This document shows, in pieces, positions 1 through 11,472 of a stretch of 64,000 nt of DNA. This DNA comes from an uncultured Jannaschia sp. (GTDB taxonomy: Bacteria > Pseudomonadota > Alphaproteobacteria > Rhodobacterales > Rhodobacteraceae). A program made the translations under genes and the position numbers. The notes below the pieces were generated by a model that did no database searches, was not told where the DNA came from, and worked only from the letters and a program-made list of their open reading frames with translations. Location of the stretch: NCBI GenBank assembly GCA_947494145.1, contig CANLTZ010000001.1, forward strand, positions 1 through 64,000, read 5' to 3'. The stretch's first letter is position 1; the number at the start of each line of letters is the position of its first letter.

Positions 1-89
1 TCTACGCAGCTCTGGATAGATCAGACATAGCCGCGTAACTAAGATCAATCAGCCTCCGGCAAACCCGGCGCGGTTCAGACATTGCTGCC

Positions 90-1535
<1,446 letters not shown>

Positions 1536-1593
1536 CCAACGAAAGATCAGTTATTCCTGCTTTGCGCGGTCCGCAAGGGGGTTTGGCGCTTTT

Positions 1594-2400
1594 TCACGCA
1601 GTTTCGGAACGCAGGAAGCGGGTCAGCACCCGTTCCAGCTTGGCTGCCCCCAGCGGGGCCATGGCCTTGGTATGCTCATGACTTATGGCTTCATCGCTCA
1701 GACCAGCGGCCATGTTCGTGATGGTCGAGATCGCGGCTGCCTTCATGCCCAGAAAGCGGGCCAGTATGATTTCGGGCACGGTGGACATGCCAACCGCGTC
1801 GGCGCCCAAGATCCGCAGCGCGCGGATTTCGGCGGGTGTTTCGAAGGATGGGCCGGAATACCAAGCATAGACGCCTTCCTGCAGGTCGATGTCTTCGGCG
1901 GCGGCGGCCTCGCGCAAGGCAGCCCGCAGGTCCGGGTCATGGGCGTCGCCCATGGGCACGAAGCGTGCATCTGTGGGCTCTCCGATCAGCGGGTTGAGCC
2001 CCGAGAAATTGATATGGTCCGATAGCAGCATCAGCGACCCGGTGGGCATGTCGGGGCGCAGCGACCCAGCGGCGTTCGTGGCCAGAATGGCCTCAGCGCC
2101 CAGATCGGCCAAAACCTCCAGCGGCACGCGCATGGCATCCGCCCGCCCGTGTTCGTAATAATGCGCCCGCCCGCCCAGGATAGCGACGCGCGTGCCGCCC
2201 AACTGGCCGATGACGAGCTTCGGGTTGTGGCCCGACACACCCGCGCCGGGAAAGCCCGGCAGATCGGCATAGTCGATGGCCACACCTTCGACCTTATCCG
2301 CCAGATGGCCCAGGCCTGAGCCCAGGATCAGACCGTATCGGGGCGCCTTAGCCCCGGCCCGGTCGCGGATTGTTGCCAGAAGCTCAGCGTTCCTTGACAT
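1594..2400 (-). CDS. Purine nucleoside phosphorylase
   Basis: Phosphorolyses inosine/guanosine-type nucleosides to free base and (deoxy)ribose-1-phosphate in the cytoplasm. The 268-residue protein shows the PNP family-2 (trimeric, PunA-like) landmarks: GSGLG at 27-31, GRAHYYEHG, NAAGS, the long motif around YSGPSFETPAEIR, then GMSTVPE and TNMAAG. The ATG at 2400 is preferred because GGGGAG lies just upstream; it overlaps the 3' end of the upstream permease by 17 nt. It is the last gene of a BMP-type nucleoside ABC transporter operon, which matches its role: nucleosides brought in are cleaved at once. No strong terminator is seen behind it. Confidence 0.92.
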   Translation of the reverse strand: MSRNAELLATIRDRAGAKAPRYGLILGSGLGHLADKVEGVAIDYADLPGFPGAGVSGHNPKLVIGQLGGTRVAILGGRAHYYEHGRADAMRVPLEVLADLGAEAILATNAAGSLRPDMPTGSLMLLSDHINFSGLNPLIGEPTDARFVPMGDAHDPDLRAALREAAAAEDIDLQEGVYAWYSGPSFETPAEIRALRILGADAVGMSTVPEIILARFLGMKAAAISTITNMAAGLSDEAISHEHTKAMAPLGAAKLERVLTRFLRSETA

Positions 2401-3349
2401 AGGGCTCCCCACCTGCCCGTGGCGGAATGGCCTTGCCGACAAAGCCCGCCAGGATGACCACGGTCAGGATGTAGGGCAGGGCCTGCATGAACTGCGTGGG
2501 GATGGTGACGCCCAAAAGCTCAACCGTTTGGAAACGGTTGCCCAGGGCTTCCAGCAGACCGAACAGCAACGTGGCCCCCAATGCATACCAGGGCCGCCAT
2601 TTCGCGAAGATGAGCGCCGCCAAGGCGATGAAGCCGCGGCCTGCGGACATATCCTTGACGAAACCGGCGCCAAGGGCTGTGGCGAGGTACGCGCCTGCCA
2701 GGCCGCAAAGCAGGCCACAAATCATGACAGCGGCGTAGCGCAGGCCGACGACGCTGACACCTGCTGTGTCCACGGCGGCCGGGTTCTCACCCACGGCGCG
2801 CAGGCGCAGGCCGAAGCGCGTGCGGTAGAGGATCCACCACGTCACGGGCACGCAAAGAAGCGCGACATAGACCAGGATCGCATGGCCCGAGATGAGGTTG
2901 GCATAGATGGCCCCCAGAAAGGGCACGCTGCTGACCGCGTCTGCAAGGGGCAGGGTGACCTCACTGAAGCGGGACGGGCCCTGCAACTGCGGTGTGCGCC
3001 CCCCCAGCCCAAACCAAGCTTGGGAGATGACGACGGCCAGACCTGCCGCCAGAAAGTTGATCGCCACACCGGAAATAAGCTGGTTGCCGCGAAATGTGAT
3101 GGACGCCACCCCGTGGATCGCCGCCAGCACCATCGAGGCGAAGATACCCGCCACCAAGCCAATCCAAACATCGCCAGTGTAGGCGGCCACGGCGGCAGAC
3201 ATGAAGGCGGAGGCCAGCATCTTGCCCTCTAGCCCGATGTCAAAAATGCCCGCCCGCTCAGAAAAGAGCCCCGCAAGACAGGCCAGCAAAAGCGGCGTGG
3301 CCAGACGCAGCGAGGATTCGAGGATTTGGAGGATTTCGAGAAAGCTCAT
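2384..3349 (-). CDS. Nucleoside-type ABC transporter permease (second subunit)
   Basis: A 321-residue, very hydrophobic inner-membrane permease of the branched-chain/ribose/BMP superfamily (about nine segments), with the family pattern ERAGIFDIGLEGKM near the N-terminus and ISAGRGFIALAALIFAKW-like residues later (here MSAGRGFIALA). It pairs with the permease at 3978-5114 to form the channel. The start at 3349 is fixed by a 4-nt ATGA overlap with the LysE-like gene. Known relatives (NupQ/YufQ type) import purine nucleosides; substrate here is inferred from the adjacent phosphorylase. Confidence 0.88.
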   Translation of the reverse strand: MSFLEILQILESSLRLATPLLLACLAGLFSERAGIFDIGLEGKMLASAFMSAAVAAYTGDVWIGLVAGIFASMVLAAIHGVASITFRGNQLISGVAINFLAAGLAVVISQAWFGLGGRTPQLQGPSRFSEVTLPLADAVSSVPFLGAIYANLISGHAILVYVALLCVPVTWWILYRTRFGLRLRAVGENPAAVDTAGVSVVGLRYAAVMICGLLCGLAGAYLATALGAGFVKDMSAGRGFIALAALIFAKWRPWYALGATLLFGLLEALGNRFQTVELLGVTIPTQFMQALPYILTVVILAGFVGKAIPPRAGGEPYVKER

Positions 3350-3981
3350 ACCCGCTCCGTGGCCAGGCGATAGGCCGCATAGGTGAAGAACGTGCCGATT
3401 GAGGCCTGCACCACGCGGCGGCCCTTGGCATAGGCGGCCACGGCAGCCCGGGTCGAGAAGGCCAGGGCGTAGGTGGTGTGGCCAGCCAGAGACAGGGATG
3501 AACAACCCAAGACCAGCGCGACCTTGATCGCCGTTGGCGTATCGGGGCCGATAGCGACGGCGGTGGTGGCGACCCAGTAGATGGCCGCTTTGGGATTTGT
3601 CATCTGCACGATCAAACCGCGGGCCCCATAGGCCTGCAAGCTGGGCGCGGTGACTGCCCGAGCATCCACCTCAACTCTGCGCGCCGCTGAGCGGAAGGCG
3701 CCCCAGGCAAGCCACAGCAGATAGGCCGCGCCAACAATCTTGAGAATTGTCATGGCCCCGGCCCAGAGGGTAAGGATCGCGACGAAGCCGGTCACGGCCA
3801 CAAGCGACCAGAGAAAGCTGCCGAAGGAGACGCCGGCGGCCAGTGCCAGCCCTTCGGCCCGGCCCCGCTCCATCGAGGTGCCGATGATCGCGAGGACGTT
3901 AGGTCCGGGCGATAAAAGGCCAAGGCAGAGAATACCATAAGCCACCAACAGCCCGGGCAGGTGGGGGGCGAGGTCCGTCAT
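3346..3981 (-). CDS. LysE/RhtB family exporter
   Basis: A 211-residue membrane protein with the LysE/RhtB signature near the N-terminus (LLSPGPNVLAIIGTSMERGR, residues about 22-41), several hydrophobic segments and the MTNPKAAIYW motif at about 126-135. Family members export amino acids or related metabolites. It is locked between the two permease genes of a nucleoside importer by ATGA overlaps on both sides, so it is co-translated with them. Why an exporter sits inside an import operon is not evident; purine-base or nucleoside efflux would be one guess. Confidence 0.88.
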   Translation of the reverse strand: MTDLAPHLPGLLVAYGILCLGLLSPGPNVLAIIGTSMERGRAEGLALAAGVSFGSFLWSLVAVTGFVAILTLWAGAMTILKIVGAAYLLWLAWGAFRSAARRVEVDARAVTAPSLQAYGARGLIVQMTNPKAAIYWVATTAVAIGPDTPTAIKVALVLGCSSLSLAGHTTYALAFSTRAAVAAYAKGRRVVQASIGTFFTYAAYRLATERV

Positions 3982-5114
3982 GATCCGGCCTTTTCTTCTG
4001 TGCGTGTCGGCATCGGCGCCTCGGGCTTGCGGCGCATGGACAAGAACAGCCGCTCCATCGGCAGGCGGACCATGTTGTCCAGCGCGCCGGTGAACAGGAT
4101 GACCAGCGCCTGGATGACCACGATCATTTCCCGCGTGATGGCCGGGATCTCGAACTCAACCTCGGCCCCGCCCTGATAGAGCACCCCGAACAGCAGCGCC
4201 GCCAGGAACACGCCGACAGGGTGGGATCTTCCCATGAGGGCCACCGCGATGCCCACGAAACCCGCCCCTTGGACGGGGTCGATGACCAGACGCTCAGCTT
4301 CGCCCATGACCGAATTGGTGGCCATCAGGCCGCATAGCGCCCCGGAAATCAGCATGGCGATCATGGTGATCTTGAAGGGTGAGATCCCGGCATAGATCGC
4401 CCCCGGCTCCGACTTGCCGAAGGACCGGATTTCATAGCCCAGGCGCGTGCGCCAGATCAGGAGATAGACGAAGATGCACGACGCGATGGCCAGGAAGAAG
4501 CTGATGTTGAGCGGGGTGGACCGGCGGAAACCCAGCCAAGGCGCGATGTCATAGGCCGATGGCAGCCGGACGGCTTCTGCGAAGCGGGCCGTTTCAGGCG
4601 CACCGCCCGCGCCCGGAACCAACAGCACACGGCTCAGCAGGTAGACCATCAATGCCGAAGCGATGAAGTTGAACATGATCGTCGTGATGACGATGTGGCT
4701 GCCGCGCCGCGCCTGCAGATAGGCCGGGATGGAGGCCCAGGCCGCTCCGAACGCCGCCGCCCCCAGCGTCGCTGCCAAAAGCGCCAGGGACCAGTGCGGC
4801 CAGGGGACGAACAACAGCACCAACGCCACACCCAGCCCGCCAATGGCCGCCTGGCCTTCACCGCCGATATTGAACATCCGCGCATGGAAGGCGACGGCGA
4901 CGCCCAGCCCGGTGAAGATGAAGTTGGTGGCGTAAAACAGCGTGTAGCCCCAGCCATAGGCCGAGCCGACGGCGCCATTGACCAAGATCGCCAGCGCCTC
5001 GAACGGGTTTTCCCCAATCAGCGCCACCACGATGCCCGATACGAACAAAGCCAGCGCCAAGTTGATCATCGGGATCAGCAGGATATCGACCCATTTGGGC
5101 AGCGTGTCGTTCAT
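3978..5114 (-). CDS. Nucleoside-type ABC transporter permease (first subunit)
   Basis: A 378-residue inner-membrane permease of the BMP/YufP class, longer than its partner, with the motif ARMFNIGGEGQAAIGGLG after the third hydrophobic segment and GAGFVGIAVALMGR in the second half. It ends in a short charged cytoplasmic tail. ATGA overlaps join it to the ATPase gene upstream and the LysE-like gene downstream. Together with the ATPase, the second permease and the BMP lipoprotein it makes a complete importer. Confidence 0.9.
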   Translation of the reverse strand: MNDTLPKWVDILLIPMINLALALFVSGIVVALIGENPFEALAILVNGAVGSAYGWGYTLFYATNFIFTGLGVAVAFHARMFNIGGEGQAAIGGLGVALVLLFVPWPHWSLALLAATLGAAAFGAAWASIPAYLQARRGSHIVITTIMFNFIASALMVYLLSRVLLVPGAGGAPETARFAEAVRLPSAYDIAPWLGFRRSTPLNISFFLAIASCIFVYLLIWRTRLGYEIRSFGKSEPGAIYAGISPFKITMIAMLISGALCGLMATNSVMGEAERLVIDPVQGAGFVGIAVALMGRSHPVGVFLAALLFGVLYQGGAEVEFEIPAITREMIVVIQALVILFTGALDNMVRLPMERLFLSMRRKPEAPMPTRTEEKAGS

Positions 5115-6694
5115 GCCGCTTCCCCCGCTGTGCCATTGGTGATGCCCGCCATGAGGAGGCCGAGCTCCCCTTGGTTGGTCTCTGACGGCAGGCGTTCGCC
5201 CATGATGCGGCCGTCGAACATGACGGCGATGCGGTCCGACAGGCCCATGATTTCGTCCAACTCGACCGAGACCAGCAAGATGGCTTTCCCCTCGTCGCGC
5301 AGGGCGACGATCTGTTGATGGATGAATTCGATTGCGCCGATATCGACGCCCCGCGTGGGTTGACCCACGAGCAACAGATCGGGGTTGCGCTCAATCTCTC
5401 GCGCCAGGACGATTTTCTGCTGATTGCCGCCAGAGAAGCTCTTGGCGGCAAGCGTCGGGTCCGGCGGGCGCACGTCGAAACGCGCCATTTTCTCCGTGCA
5501 GTCCTGGCGCATGGCCGCGTGGTCCATCAGCAGGCCCGGGTTGTAGCGCGGGTCGTTCTGATAGCCGAAGGCGATGTTTTCCCAGGCGGCGAAATCCATG
5601 ATCAGCCCTTCGCGCTGCCGGTCTTCGGGCACATGGGCAATGCTGCGCGCCCTGCGCGTCTGCGCGTCCGAGGCATGGCCGGTCAGGTCGATGTCCTGCC
5701 CGTTCATCTGAATGGAACCGGTGGCCGTCGCATAGCCCGCCAGCACCTCAAGCAATTCGCTCTGCCCGTTGCCCGCCACACCGGCAATGCCCAGGATTTC
5801 CCCACGGCGAATGTCCAGGTCGATGCCGCGCAGCCGTTCCACGTTCTGGTCGTCCACCACGCGCAGGTCGCGGACCTTCAACACCACATCGCCGGGCGTG
5901 GCAGGCGCTTTGTCGACGCGCAGCAGCACTTTGCGACCCACCATCAGCTCGGCCAATTGTTCGGGCGAGGTTTCGGCGGTCTTGACGGTCGCTGTCATCT
6001 CACCGCGTCGCATCACCGACACGGTGTCGGTCACTTCCATGATTTCGCGCAGCTTGTGGGTGATCAGGATGATCGTCTTCCCTTCATCCCGCAGCCCCTT
6101 GAGGATACGGAACAAGTGATCGGCCTCGGCCGGGGTCAACACGCCCGTGGGTTCATCGAGGATCAGGATATCGGCTTCGCGGTAGAGGGCCTTGAGGATT
6201 TCGACGCGCTGCTGTTGTCCCACGCCCAGATCTTCGATCGTGGCGTCGGGGTCCACGTCCATCTCATAATCTTCGGCAAGCTGCTTCAACAGCTTGCGCG
6301 CCTTGGCCAGCGACGGCGTCAGAAGCCGCCCGTCTTCAGCGCCCAGGATGACGTTTTCCAAGACCGAAAAGTTTTCGACCAGTTTGAAATGCTGGAACAC
6401 CATGCCGATGCCCGCATCGATGGCCGCCTGGCTGTCAGGGATTTCGGTGCGCTGGCCGCGGATGAAGACTTCGCCCGCATCGGCCTTGTAGAACCCGTAA
6501 AGGATCGACATCAGCGTCGATTTGCCCGCGCCGTTTTCACCGATGATGCCGTGGATCGTGCCGCGCTTCACCTGGATCGAGATATCCTTGTTGGCCTGGA
6601 CAGGGCCAAAGGCCTTGGAGATCCCGCGCAATTCGATGGCGAGCGAGGTGTCGCCGGGCGCGGGCGTGTAGGATGGACCGGAACTGGACGTCAT
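5111..6694 (-). CDS. Nucleoside/sugar-type ABC transporter ATPase (two NBDs)
   Basis: A 527-residue protein with two fused nucleotide-binding domains, typical of the ribose/BMP class. The first half has Walker A GENGAGKST at 52-60, a degenerate signature LGVGQQQRVEI and Walker B ILILDEPTGVLTP. The second half has a degenerate P-loop region (GVAGNGQSEL) and signature FSGGNQQKIVLAREI with LLVGQPTRGVD. One degenerate catalytic site is usual in this class. Overlaps both neighbours by 4 nt. It powers the two permeases encoded downstream. Confidence 0.93.
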   Translation of the reverse strand: MTSSSGPSYTPAPGDTSLAIELRGISKAFGPVQANKDISIQVKRGTIHGIIGENGAGKSTLMSILYGFYKADAGEVFIRGQRTEIPDSQAAIDAGIGMVFQHFKLVENFSVLENVILGAEDGRLLTPSLAKARKLLKQLAEDYEMDVDPDATIEDLGVGQQQRVEILKALYREADILILDEPTGVLTPAEADHLFRILKGLRDEGKTIILITHKLREIMEVTDTVSVMRRGEMTATVKTAETSPEQLAELMVGRKVLLRVDKAPATPGDVVLKVRDLRVVDDQNVERLRGIDLDIRRGEILGIAGVAGNGQSELLEVLAGYATATGSIQMNGQDIDLTGHASDAQTRRARSIAHVPEDRQREGLIMDFAAWENIAFGYQNDPRYNPGLLMDHAAMRQDCTEKMARFDVRPPDPTLAAKSFSGGNQQKIVLAREIERNPDLLLVGQPTRGVDIGAIEFIHQQIVALRDEGKAILLVSVELDEIMGLSDRIAVMFDGRIMGERLPSETNQGELGLLMAGITNGTAGEAA

Positions 6695-7053
6695 TCGCCC
6701 TCCACAAAGCCGGTGACGCGGGTCAGGCCCCCTTCGCCCCCCGTGCCGACAAAGATCAATTGGGCGAAGGGCGCGCCGCTCCGGTCAAGCCGGGCTTTGG
6801 CGAGGGCCGTGCCGTGGGTCACGCTCGGCGTGCCAAGCGGGATCATCTCCGCATCGGGCAAGTTCTTACGAAAGATGTTGAGGTACTCCGCCATGCCGTC
6901 GCGGCCTTCGAACGGCGCTGGGGCATGGGGGTCTTCATAGGTGAACGAGGCCGCGAGGGCCTCGTCCAAGATGCTGTCGCGGGCCCCGGTATCGGCCTCG
7001 TTCCAGGCCGAAAGGAGCTTGAGCAGCGCCTGTCCGGTGTCCGCAAAGGCCAT
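6691..7053 (-). CDS. NTF2/SnoaL-like small protein
   Basis: A 120-residue protein with the cone-shaped NTF2/SnoaL-like fold pattern: N-terminal helix with LLSAWNEADTGARDSILDEAL, then FTYEDPHAP, FEGRDGMAEYL and a C-terminal sheet ending in RVTGFVEGE. Family members are ligand-binding or small isomerase-type proteins, so the name alone gives no function. It sits 3 nt after the BMP gene and overlaps the ATPase gene by 4 nt, so it is a fixed member of the nucleoside operon. It may act on an imported compound. Confidence 0.8.
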   Translation of the reverse strand: MAFADTGQALLKLLSAWNEADTGARDSILDEALAASFTYEDPHAPAPFEGRDGMAEYLNIFRKNLPDAEMIPLGTPSVTHGTALAKARLDRSGAPFAQLIFVGTGGEGGLTRVTGFVEGE

Positions 7054-7056
7054 CGC

Positions 7057-8058
<1,002 letters not shown>

Positions 8059-8195
8059 TGGTGACTCTCCCGTCGATTGGGCGCGGGGTCCGTCCGAAGC
8101 GGTCCCCCCGGCGCCGCGATTGATGCCCGGGATAAGGCCGCAGGGGGGCGGGAACGTCAACCTGAGTCTAACCCGGGCGCTCACCTGACGCATCG

Positions 8196-8624
8196 TCAGG
8201 CGTTGGCGGCAAGATCCTTGCGCAAAGCCAACGCATCGGTGGCGCCATAATAGTCCTTCCGCTTACCCGCGATCTGCCATCCGGCCTTCAGGTAGAGCGT
8301 TCGGGCCACAAGGTTGTCCGCCGAAACTTCCAAGAACGCCGTCGTGGCACCGCGTGAGCGGGACTCCGTCTCAAACTCGGAAAGCAGGCGTCTGCCTTGG
8401 CCTCGGCCCCGCCGGTCCAGGGGCACGACCAGCGTCAGTAGCTCGGCTTCATCTTCGATGACGCGCCCCAGCGCGAATCCCTCGGCGGAGCCACCTTCGG
8501 GGATAAAAAAGCATGACGGGTTGGCATGTGCCTCTGCGAAAGCCGCGGGCGACCATCGGGCAGAGCCCGAGAAACACGTGGCGTGCAGCGCAGCAAGCGC
8601 ATCTGGAGAGGTCATGTTGGTCAT
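8196..8624 (-). CDS. rimI: Ribosomal-protein-alanine N-acetyltransferase RimI-like
   Basis: A 142-residue GNAT enzyme. It shows the order expected for RimI: HATCF near the N-terminus, a W at about 24, LTLVVPLDRRGRGQGRRLL with the acetyl-CoA loop RRGRGQG, then FLEVSADNLVARTLYLKAGW. RimI acetylates the N-terminal alanine of ribosomal protein S18. It follows tsaB by 44 nt, the pairing seen in many bacteria. Note that the ten GNATs at 54.7-60.5 kb belong to another branch (RimJ/RimL-like). Confidence 0.82.
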   Translation of the reverse strand: MTNMTSPDALAALHATCFSGSARWSPAAFAEAHANPSCFFIPEGGSAEGFALGRVIEDEAELLTLVVPLDRRGRGQGRRLLSEFETESRSRGATTAFLEVSADNLVARTLYLKAGWQIAGKRKDYYGATDALALRKDLAANA

Positions 8625-8668
8625 TCCGGTCTACCGCTACCCTACGCGAACGCTGGCGCTTTACAATC

Positions 8669-9292
8669 TCAGAGTAGCACCGGAGGCGGGTCCGATGGCG
8701 GGGCTGCATCTGCGGCCCGCAAATAGATGGGCGTGGGCTTCGGCTGCGGGCTTGCGGCGCGGTTGGCGGCAAGACGCGCAATCTGCGGGGCAAGGTCGGG
8801 GCTGTCCAGCATCGGCCGCCCTGTGGCGTCGGCCAGGGCTGCGGCGGCGGGGCCGACCAAGGGGGCCGTCCAATCGGCCGGAAAGACGCCGGATTCCACC
8901 GTTTGCCGCCGCTCGCCCCAGAACAGGTGCGTGTGACCCCGCGGCGCCGGAAGGCAGACGATCGCGTCCCGTCCATCGGCATAGGCATCCGGTGCGGAAA
9001 CCCCGATGGCAGGCACCGAAAGGCCAAGGGCCAACCCGCGCGCGGCCGCGACCGCGATCCGCACGCCGGTGAAGTTGCCCGGCCCCGTGCCGACCCCAAT
9101 GGTGTCCAGATCGGCCCAGGCGACGCCCGCCTCATCCAGCACCGCCTCGATCAGTGGCATCAGCCGTTCCGCCTGACCCCTGGCCATGTCTTCGCGGCTT
9201 TGGGCCAGGACCCGGTCGCCCGAAATGACAGCGGCCGCGCAATGCGCGGCCGACGTGTCGAACCCGAGCGTGAGGCGATCAGACCCCGACAG
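8669..9292 (-). CDS. tsaB: tRNA threonylcarbamoyladenosine biosynthesis protein TsaB
   Basis: TsaB partners TsaD in making t6A37 of ANN-decoding tRNAs. The ASKHA-type N-terminus LTLGFDTSAAH appears only if translation starts upstream of the first ATG (9187). The frame offers a CTG at 9292 preceded by a perfect GGAGGT at 9298-9303 with a 5-nt spacer, giving 207 residues. The motif GVGTGPGNFTGVRIAVAAARGLA at about 74-96 is characteristic. It overlaps the end of the Nfu gene by 14 nt. The C-terminus is short, as in other bacterial TsaB proteins. Confidence 0.88.
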   Translation of the reverse strand: MSGSDRLTLGFDTSAAHCAAAVISGDRVLAQSREDMARGQAERLMPLIEAVLDEAGVAWADLDTIGVGTGPGNFTGVRIAVAAARGLALGLSVPAIGVSAPDAYADGRDAIVCLPAPRGHTHLFWGERRQTVESGVFPADWTAPLVGPAAAALADATGRPMLDSPDLAPQIARLAANRAASPQPKPTPIYLRAADAAPPSDPPPVLL

Positions 9293-9839
9293 GACGCACC
9301 TCCAGCACTTCGGGGATGTAATGCCGCAGCAAATTCTCGATCCCCATCTTGAGCGTCATGGTCGAAGACGGACAACCCGCACAGGCCCCCTTCATCTGAA
9401 GATAGACGACGCCTCGGTCAAAGCCGTGGAACGTGATATCGCCGCCGTCCTGGGCCACGGCAGGGCGCACGCGGGTATCGAGAAGCTCGGTGATCTGGCC
9501 CACAACGGCGGAATCGGCTTCATCGTGATTGGCGGCGTGCTGCGTTTGCGCCTCACCTTCCATCACCGGCTCACCGGATTGGAAATGCTCCATGATGCCG
9601 CCAAGGATGGCGGGTTTCACATGGTCCCATTCCGTGGCCTCGGCCTTGGTGACCGTCACGAAGTCGTTGCCGAAGAACACGCCCGTCACCCCATCAATCG
9701 CAAACAGCCGCCGCGCCAGGGGCGATTTCGTGCCCGCATCGGCATTGGGAAAGTCCGCGGTTCCGGCATCCAGCACCGTCTGGCCGGGCAGGAACTTCAG
9801 CGTTGCGGGGTTCGGTGTGGTTTCGGTCTGAATGAACAT
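9279..9839 (-). CDS. NifU-like (Nfu) iron-sulfur cluster scaffold
   Basis: A 186-residue protein with an N-terminal Nfu_N domain (MFIQTETTPNPATLKFLPG, typical of alphaproteobacterial and mitochondrial NFU1) and a C-terminal NifU domain with the cluster-binding CxxC in GACAGCPSS. It carries 4Fe-4S clusters to target enzymes such as lipoate synthase. The internal linker between the domains is acidic. It stands 136 nt after the universal stress gene and overlaps tsaB. Confidence 0.92.
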   Translation of the reverse strand: MFIQTETTPNPATLKFLPGQTVLDAGTADFPNADAGTKSPLARRLFAIDGVTGVFFGNDFVTVTKAEATEWDHVKPAILGGIMEHFQSGEPVMEGEAQTQHAANHDEADSAVVGQITELLDTRVRPAVAQDGGDITFHGFDRGVVYLQMKGACAGCPSSTMTLKMGIENLLRHYIPEVLEVRPVGV

Positions 9840-9975
9840 GGGATGCCTCCGGATTGGACCCCAATGTGCGGACCACGGACGGAGAAGTCAAGGAATTGGA
9901 ACGATTCTAAAGTGGGGTCATTGGGCCACCTTTCGCCCAACAGCCCGACCTGGGGCTCCCATGATCCCGACCCCA

Positions 9976-10431
9976 TCACGCAATCCCCTCCAATTGTTCC
10001 TTCGTCAGATTGCCCGGAACGATGGTGATCGGCACCGGCAGGCTGCCCGACGACTTCGTCAGTTGCGTGACCAAGGGCCCCGGCCCCTTGCCTTCGGCAT
10101 TCGCGCCCAGCACCAGCACGCCGATTTCCGGGTCGTCGCGGACCTGCGCCAGGATTTCTTCGACAGGTTCGCCTTCACGGATAACCAGGTGGGGCTCTAG
10201 CTGGTGCTTGGTCCGCATCCATTTCGCGAAGACTTCGAAATGCGCGATGATCCGGTCACGCGCTTCCTCGCGCATGATGTCGCCCACGCCGATCCAGTGG
10301 TTGAACTCATCGGGCGGGATGACGGACAGAACCTCGACCCCCGCGCCGGTATGTTCCGCCCGAAGCGACGCGAAGCGCATCGCGTTGAGGCATTCGCGGC
10401 TGTCGTCGAGCACAACGAGAAACTTGCGCAT
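9976..10431 (-). CDS. Universal stress protein family protein
   Basis: A 151-residue UspA-domain protein. The N-terminal strand KFLVVLDDSRECLNAMRFA and the C-terminal ATP-type loop (LVLGANAEGKGPGPLVTQL, then a serine-rich SSGSLPVPITIVPG) follow the pattern of ATP-binding members, G-x2-G-x9-G-S/T. The target process is unknown. It lies 45 nt downstream of the hypothetical membrane protein and likely shares its transcript. Confidence 0.85.
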   Translation of the reverse strand: MRKFLVVLDDSRECLNAMRFASLRAEHTGAGVEVLSVIPPDEFNHWIGVGDIMREEARDRIIAHFEVFAKWMRTKHQLEPHLVIREGEPVEEILAQVRDDPEIGVLVLGANAEGKGPGPLVTQLTKSSGSLPVPITIVPGNLTKEQLEGIA

Positions 10432-10476
10432 GATATCCCCGACCGCTGTTTCGTTGGTTGCACAGCTTTGCCTTTC

Positions 10477-11472
10477 TCAGCGCGCGCTGTCCACCAATGC
10501 CGCGCGCGTAAGCCTTGTGCCCCCATAGCCAGCCGCCATCGTGCCAAGCTGCAGCACGCTTAGCCAGATCAGCGCCAAAGTCCCGGCCGCCATCCGGCTC
10601 AGTCGTGTGGTCGCCCGAAACACGCGCGCCGGGCCCAGCACCGCAAAGCTGCGCGCCGTCCGGGGGCCCGCGGCCTCGGCCACGCGCGCCAGCCGGGCCG
10701 CATCCTCCGGGCCGTCCACGTGCCGCATTAGGCGCAGCGTGTCGCTAACCGAAGTTGCGGCCCGCACCCTGTCCAGTTCCGCCGCCGTTCGGCCCAACCG
10801 GGCCAAGGCGTCGGCATCGCCGCGCACCGCCAGCCGTGCCGCGCGGGTCAAGGGCGACGACAACGTGCCCATGCGCCGCGCCAGTCGCAACAGCCCGGTG
10901 CCCGCTTTCACACTCGCCGACGACCCGCCCGACACCAGCACCGCCCCCGTGGCCCCCAACCCGATCAGGGCCAACCCCGCATCAAGTTCGTCGACATCAT
11001 CGCCTGCGATCCAATCCCGCCCGGCGCGGCGCAGCGCGTTCAGGTCACCGGCGGGCGAAAGTTCGAAGGGGACGGCGCAGGCGGCAAGCATTGTGGCGCT
11101 TGCGCATTGGGCTGGCTCCAGCATGCAAGCGCCGCAATCGCCGATCTGCGCCAGGGTGCCCGATTGCGCGGTGACCAGCGCCTCCGCTTCTGTGCGCGGC
11201 ACGTCGCGGCCCAACTCATCCGCCAGGTCCAACAGCATAACGGTACGCTCCGCATCACCTGCCGCCACGGCTTCCGCCAAGGCGGCGGTAATCCAAGCGG
11301 CACTGGCCTTGTGCTGCACCTGCCGTTCCAACGTCAGGGCCAGGTCGGATACGCCGCGCTCCACGAAGGGGGCGGCCAGTGGGTTCGACGCCAAAGCCCA
11401 GCCCGTCACCGCCAGCGTCACCACCGGCAGGGCGGCCGCGCGGATCAACCGCCCGACAGCGCCCAGTCCCAA
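10477..11472 (-). CDS. Conserved hypothetical membrane-associated protein
   Basis: Not recognised. The product has up to 331 residues: an N-terminal hydrophobic segment (about residues 10-30), an alanine-rich middle with two cysteine pairs in GDCGACML and PAQCAS, and hydrophobic stretches near 165-180 and 285-315. The start is uncertain: TTG 11472 has GAGAG upstream, while TTG 11448 would overlap the upstream aminotransferase stop as TTGA. It sits in a minus-strand run with the aminotransferase-like gene and the universal stress gene. Confidence 0.65.
   Translation of the reverse strand: MGLGAVGRLIRAAALPVVTLAVTGWALASNPLAAPFVERGVSDLALTLERQVQHKASAAWITAALAEAVAAGDAERTVMLLDLADELGRDVPRTEAEALVTAQSGTLAQIGDCGACMLEPAQCASATMLAACAVPFELSPAGDLNALRRAGRDWIAGDDVDELDAGLALIGLGATGAVLVSGGSSASVKAGTGLLRLARRMGTLSSPLTRAARLAVRGDADALARLGRTAAELDRVRAATSVSDTLRLMRHVDGPEDAARLARVAEAAGPRTARSFAVLGPARVFRATTRLSRMAAGTLALIWLSVLQLGTMAAGYGGTRLTRAALVDSAR

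Noticed and set aside
1594-2442. Longer start of the purine nucleoside phosphorylase (14 more residues)
   Set aside because: The extension overlaps the permease further and lacks a Shine-Dalgarno, whereas ATG 2400 has GGGGAG upstream.
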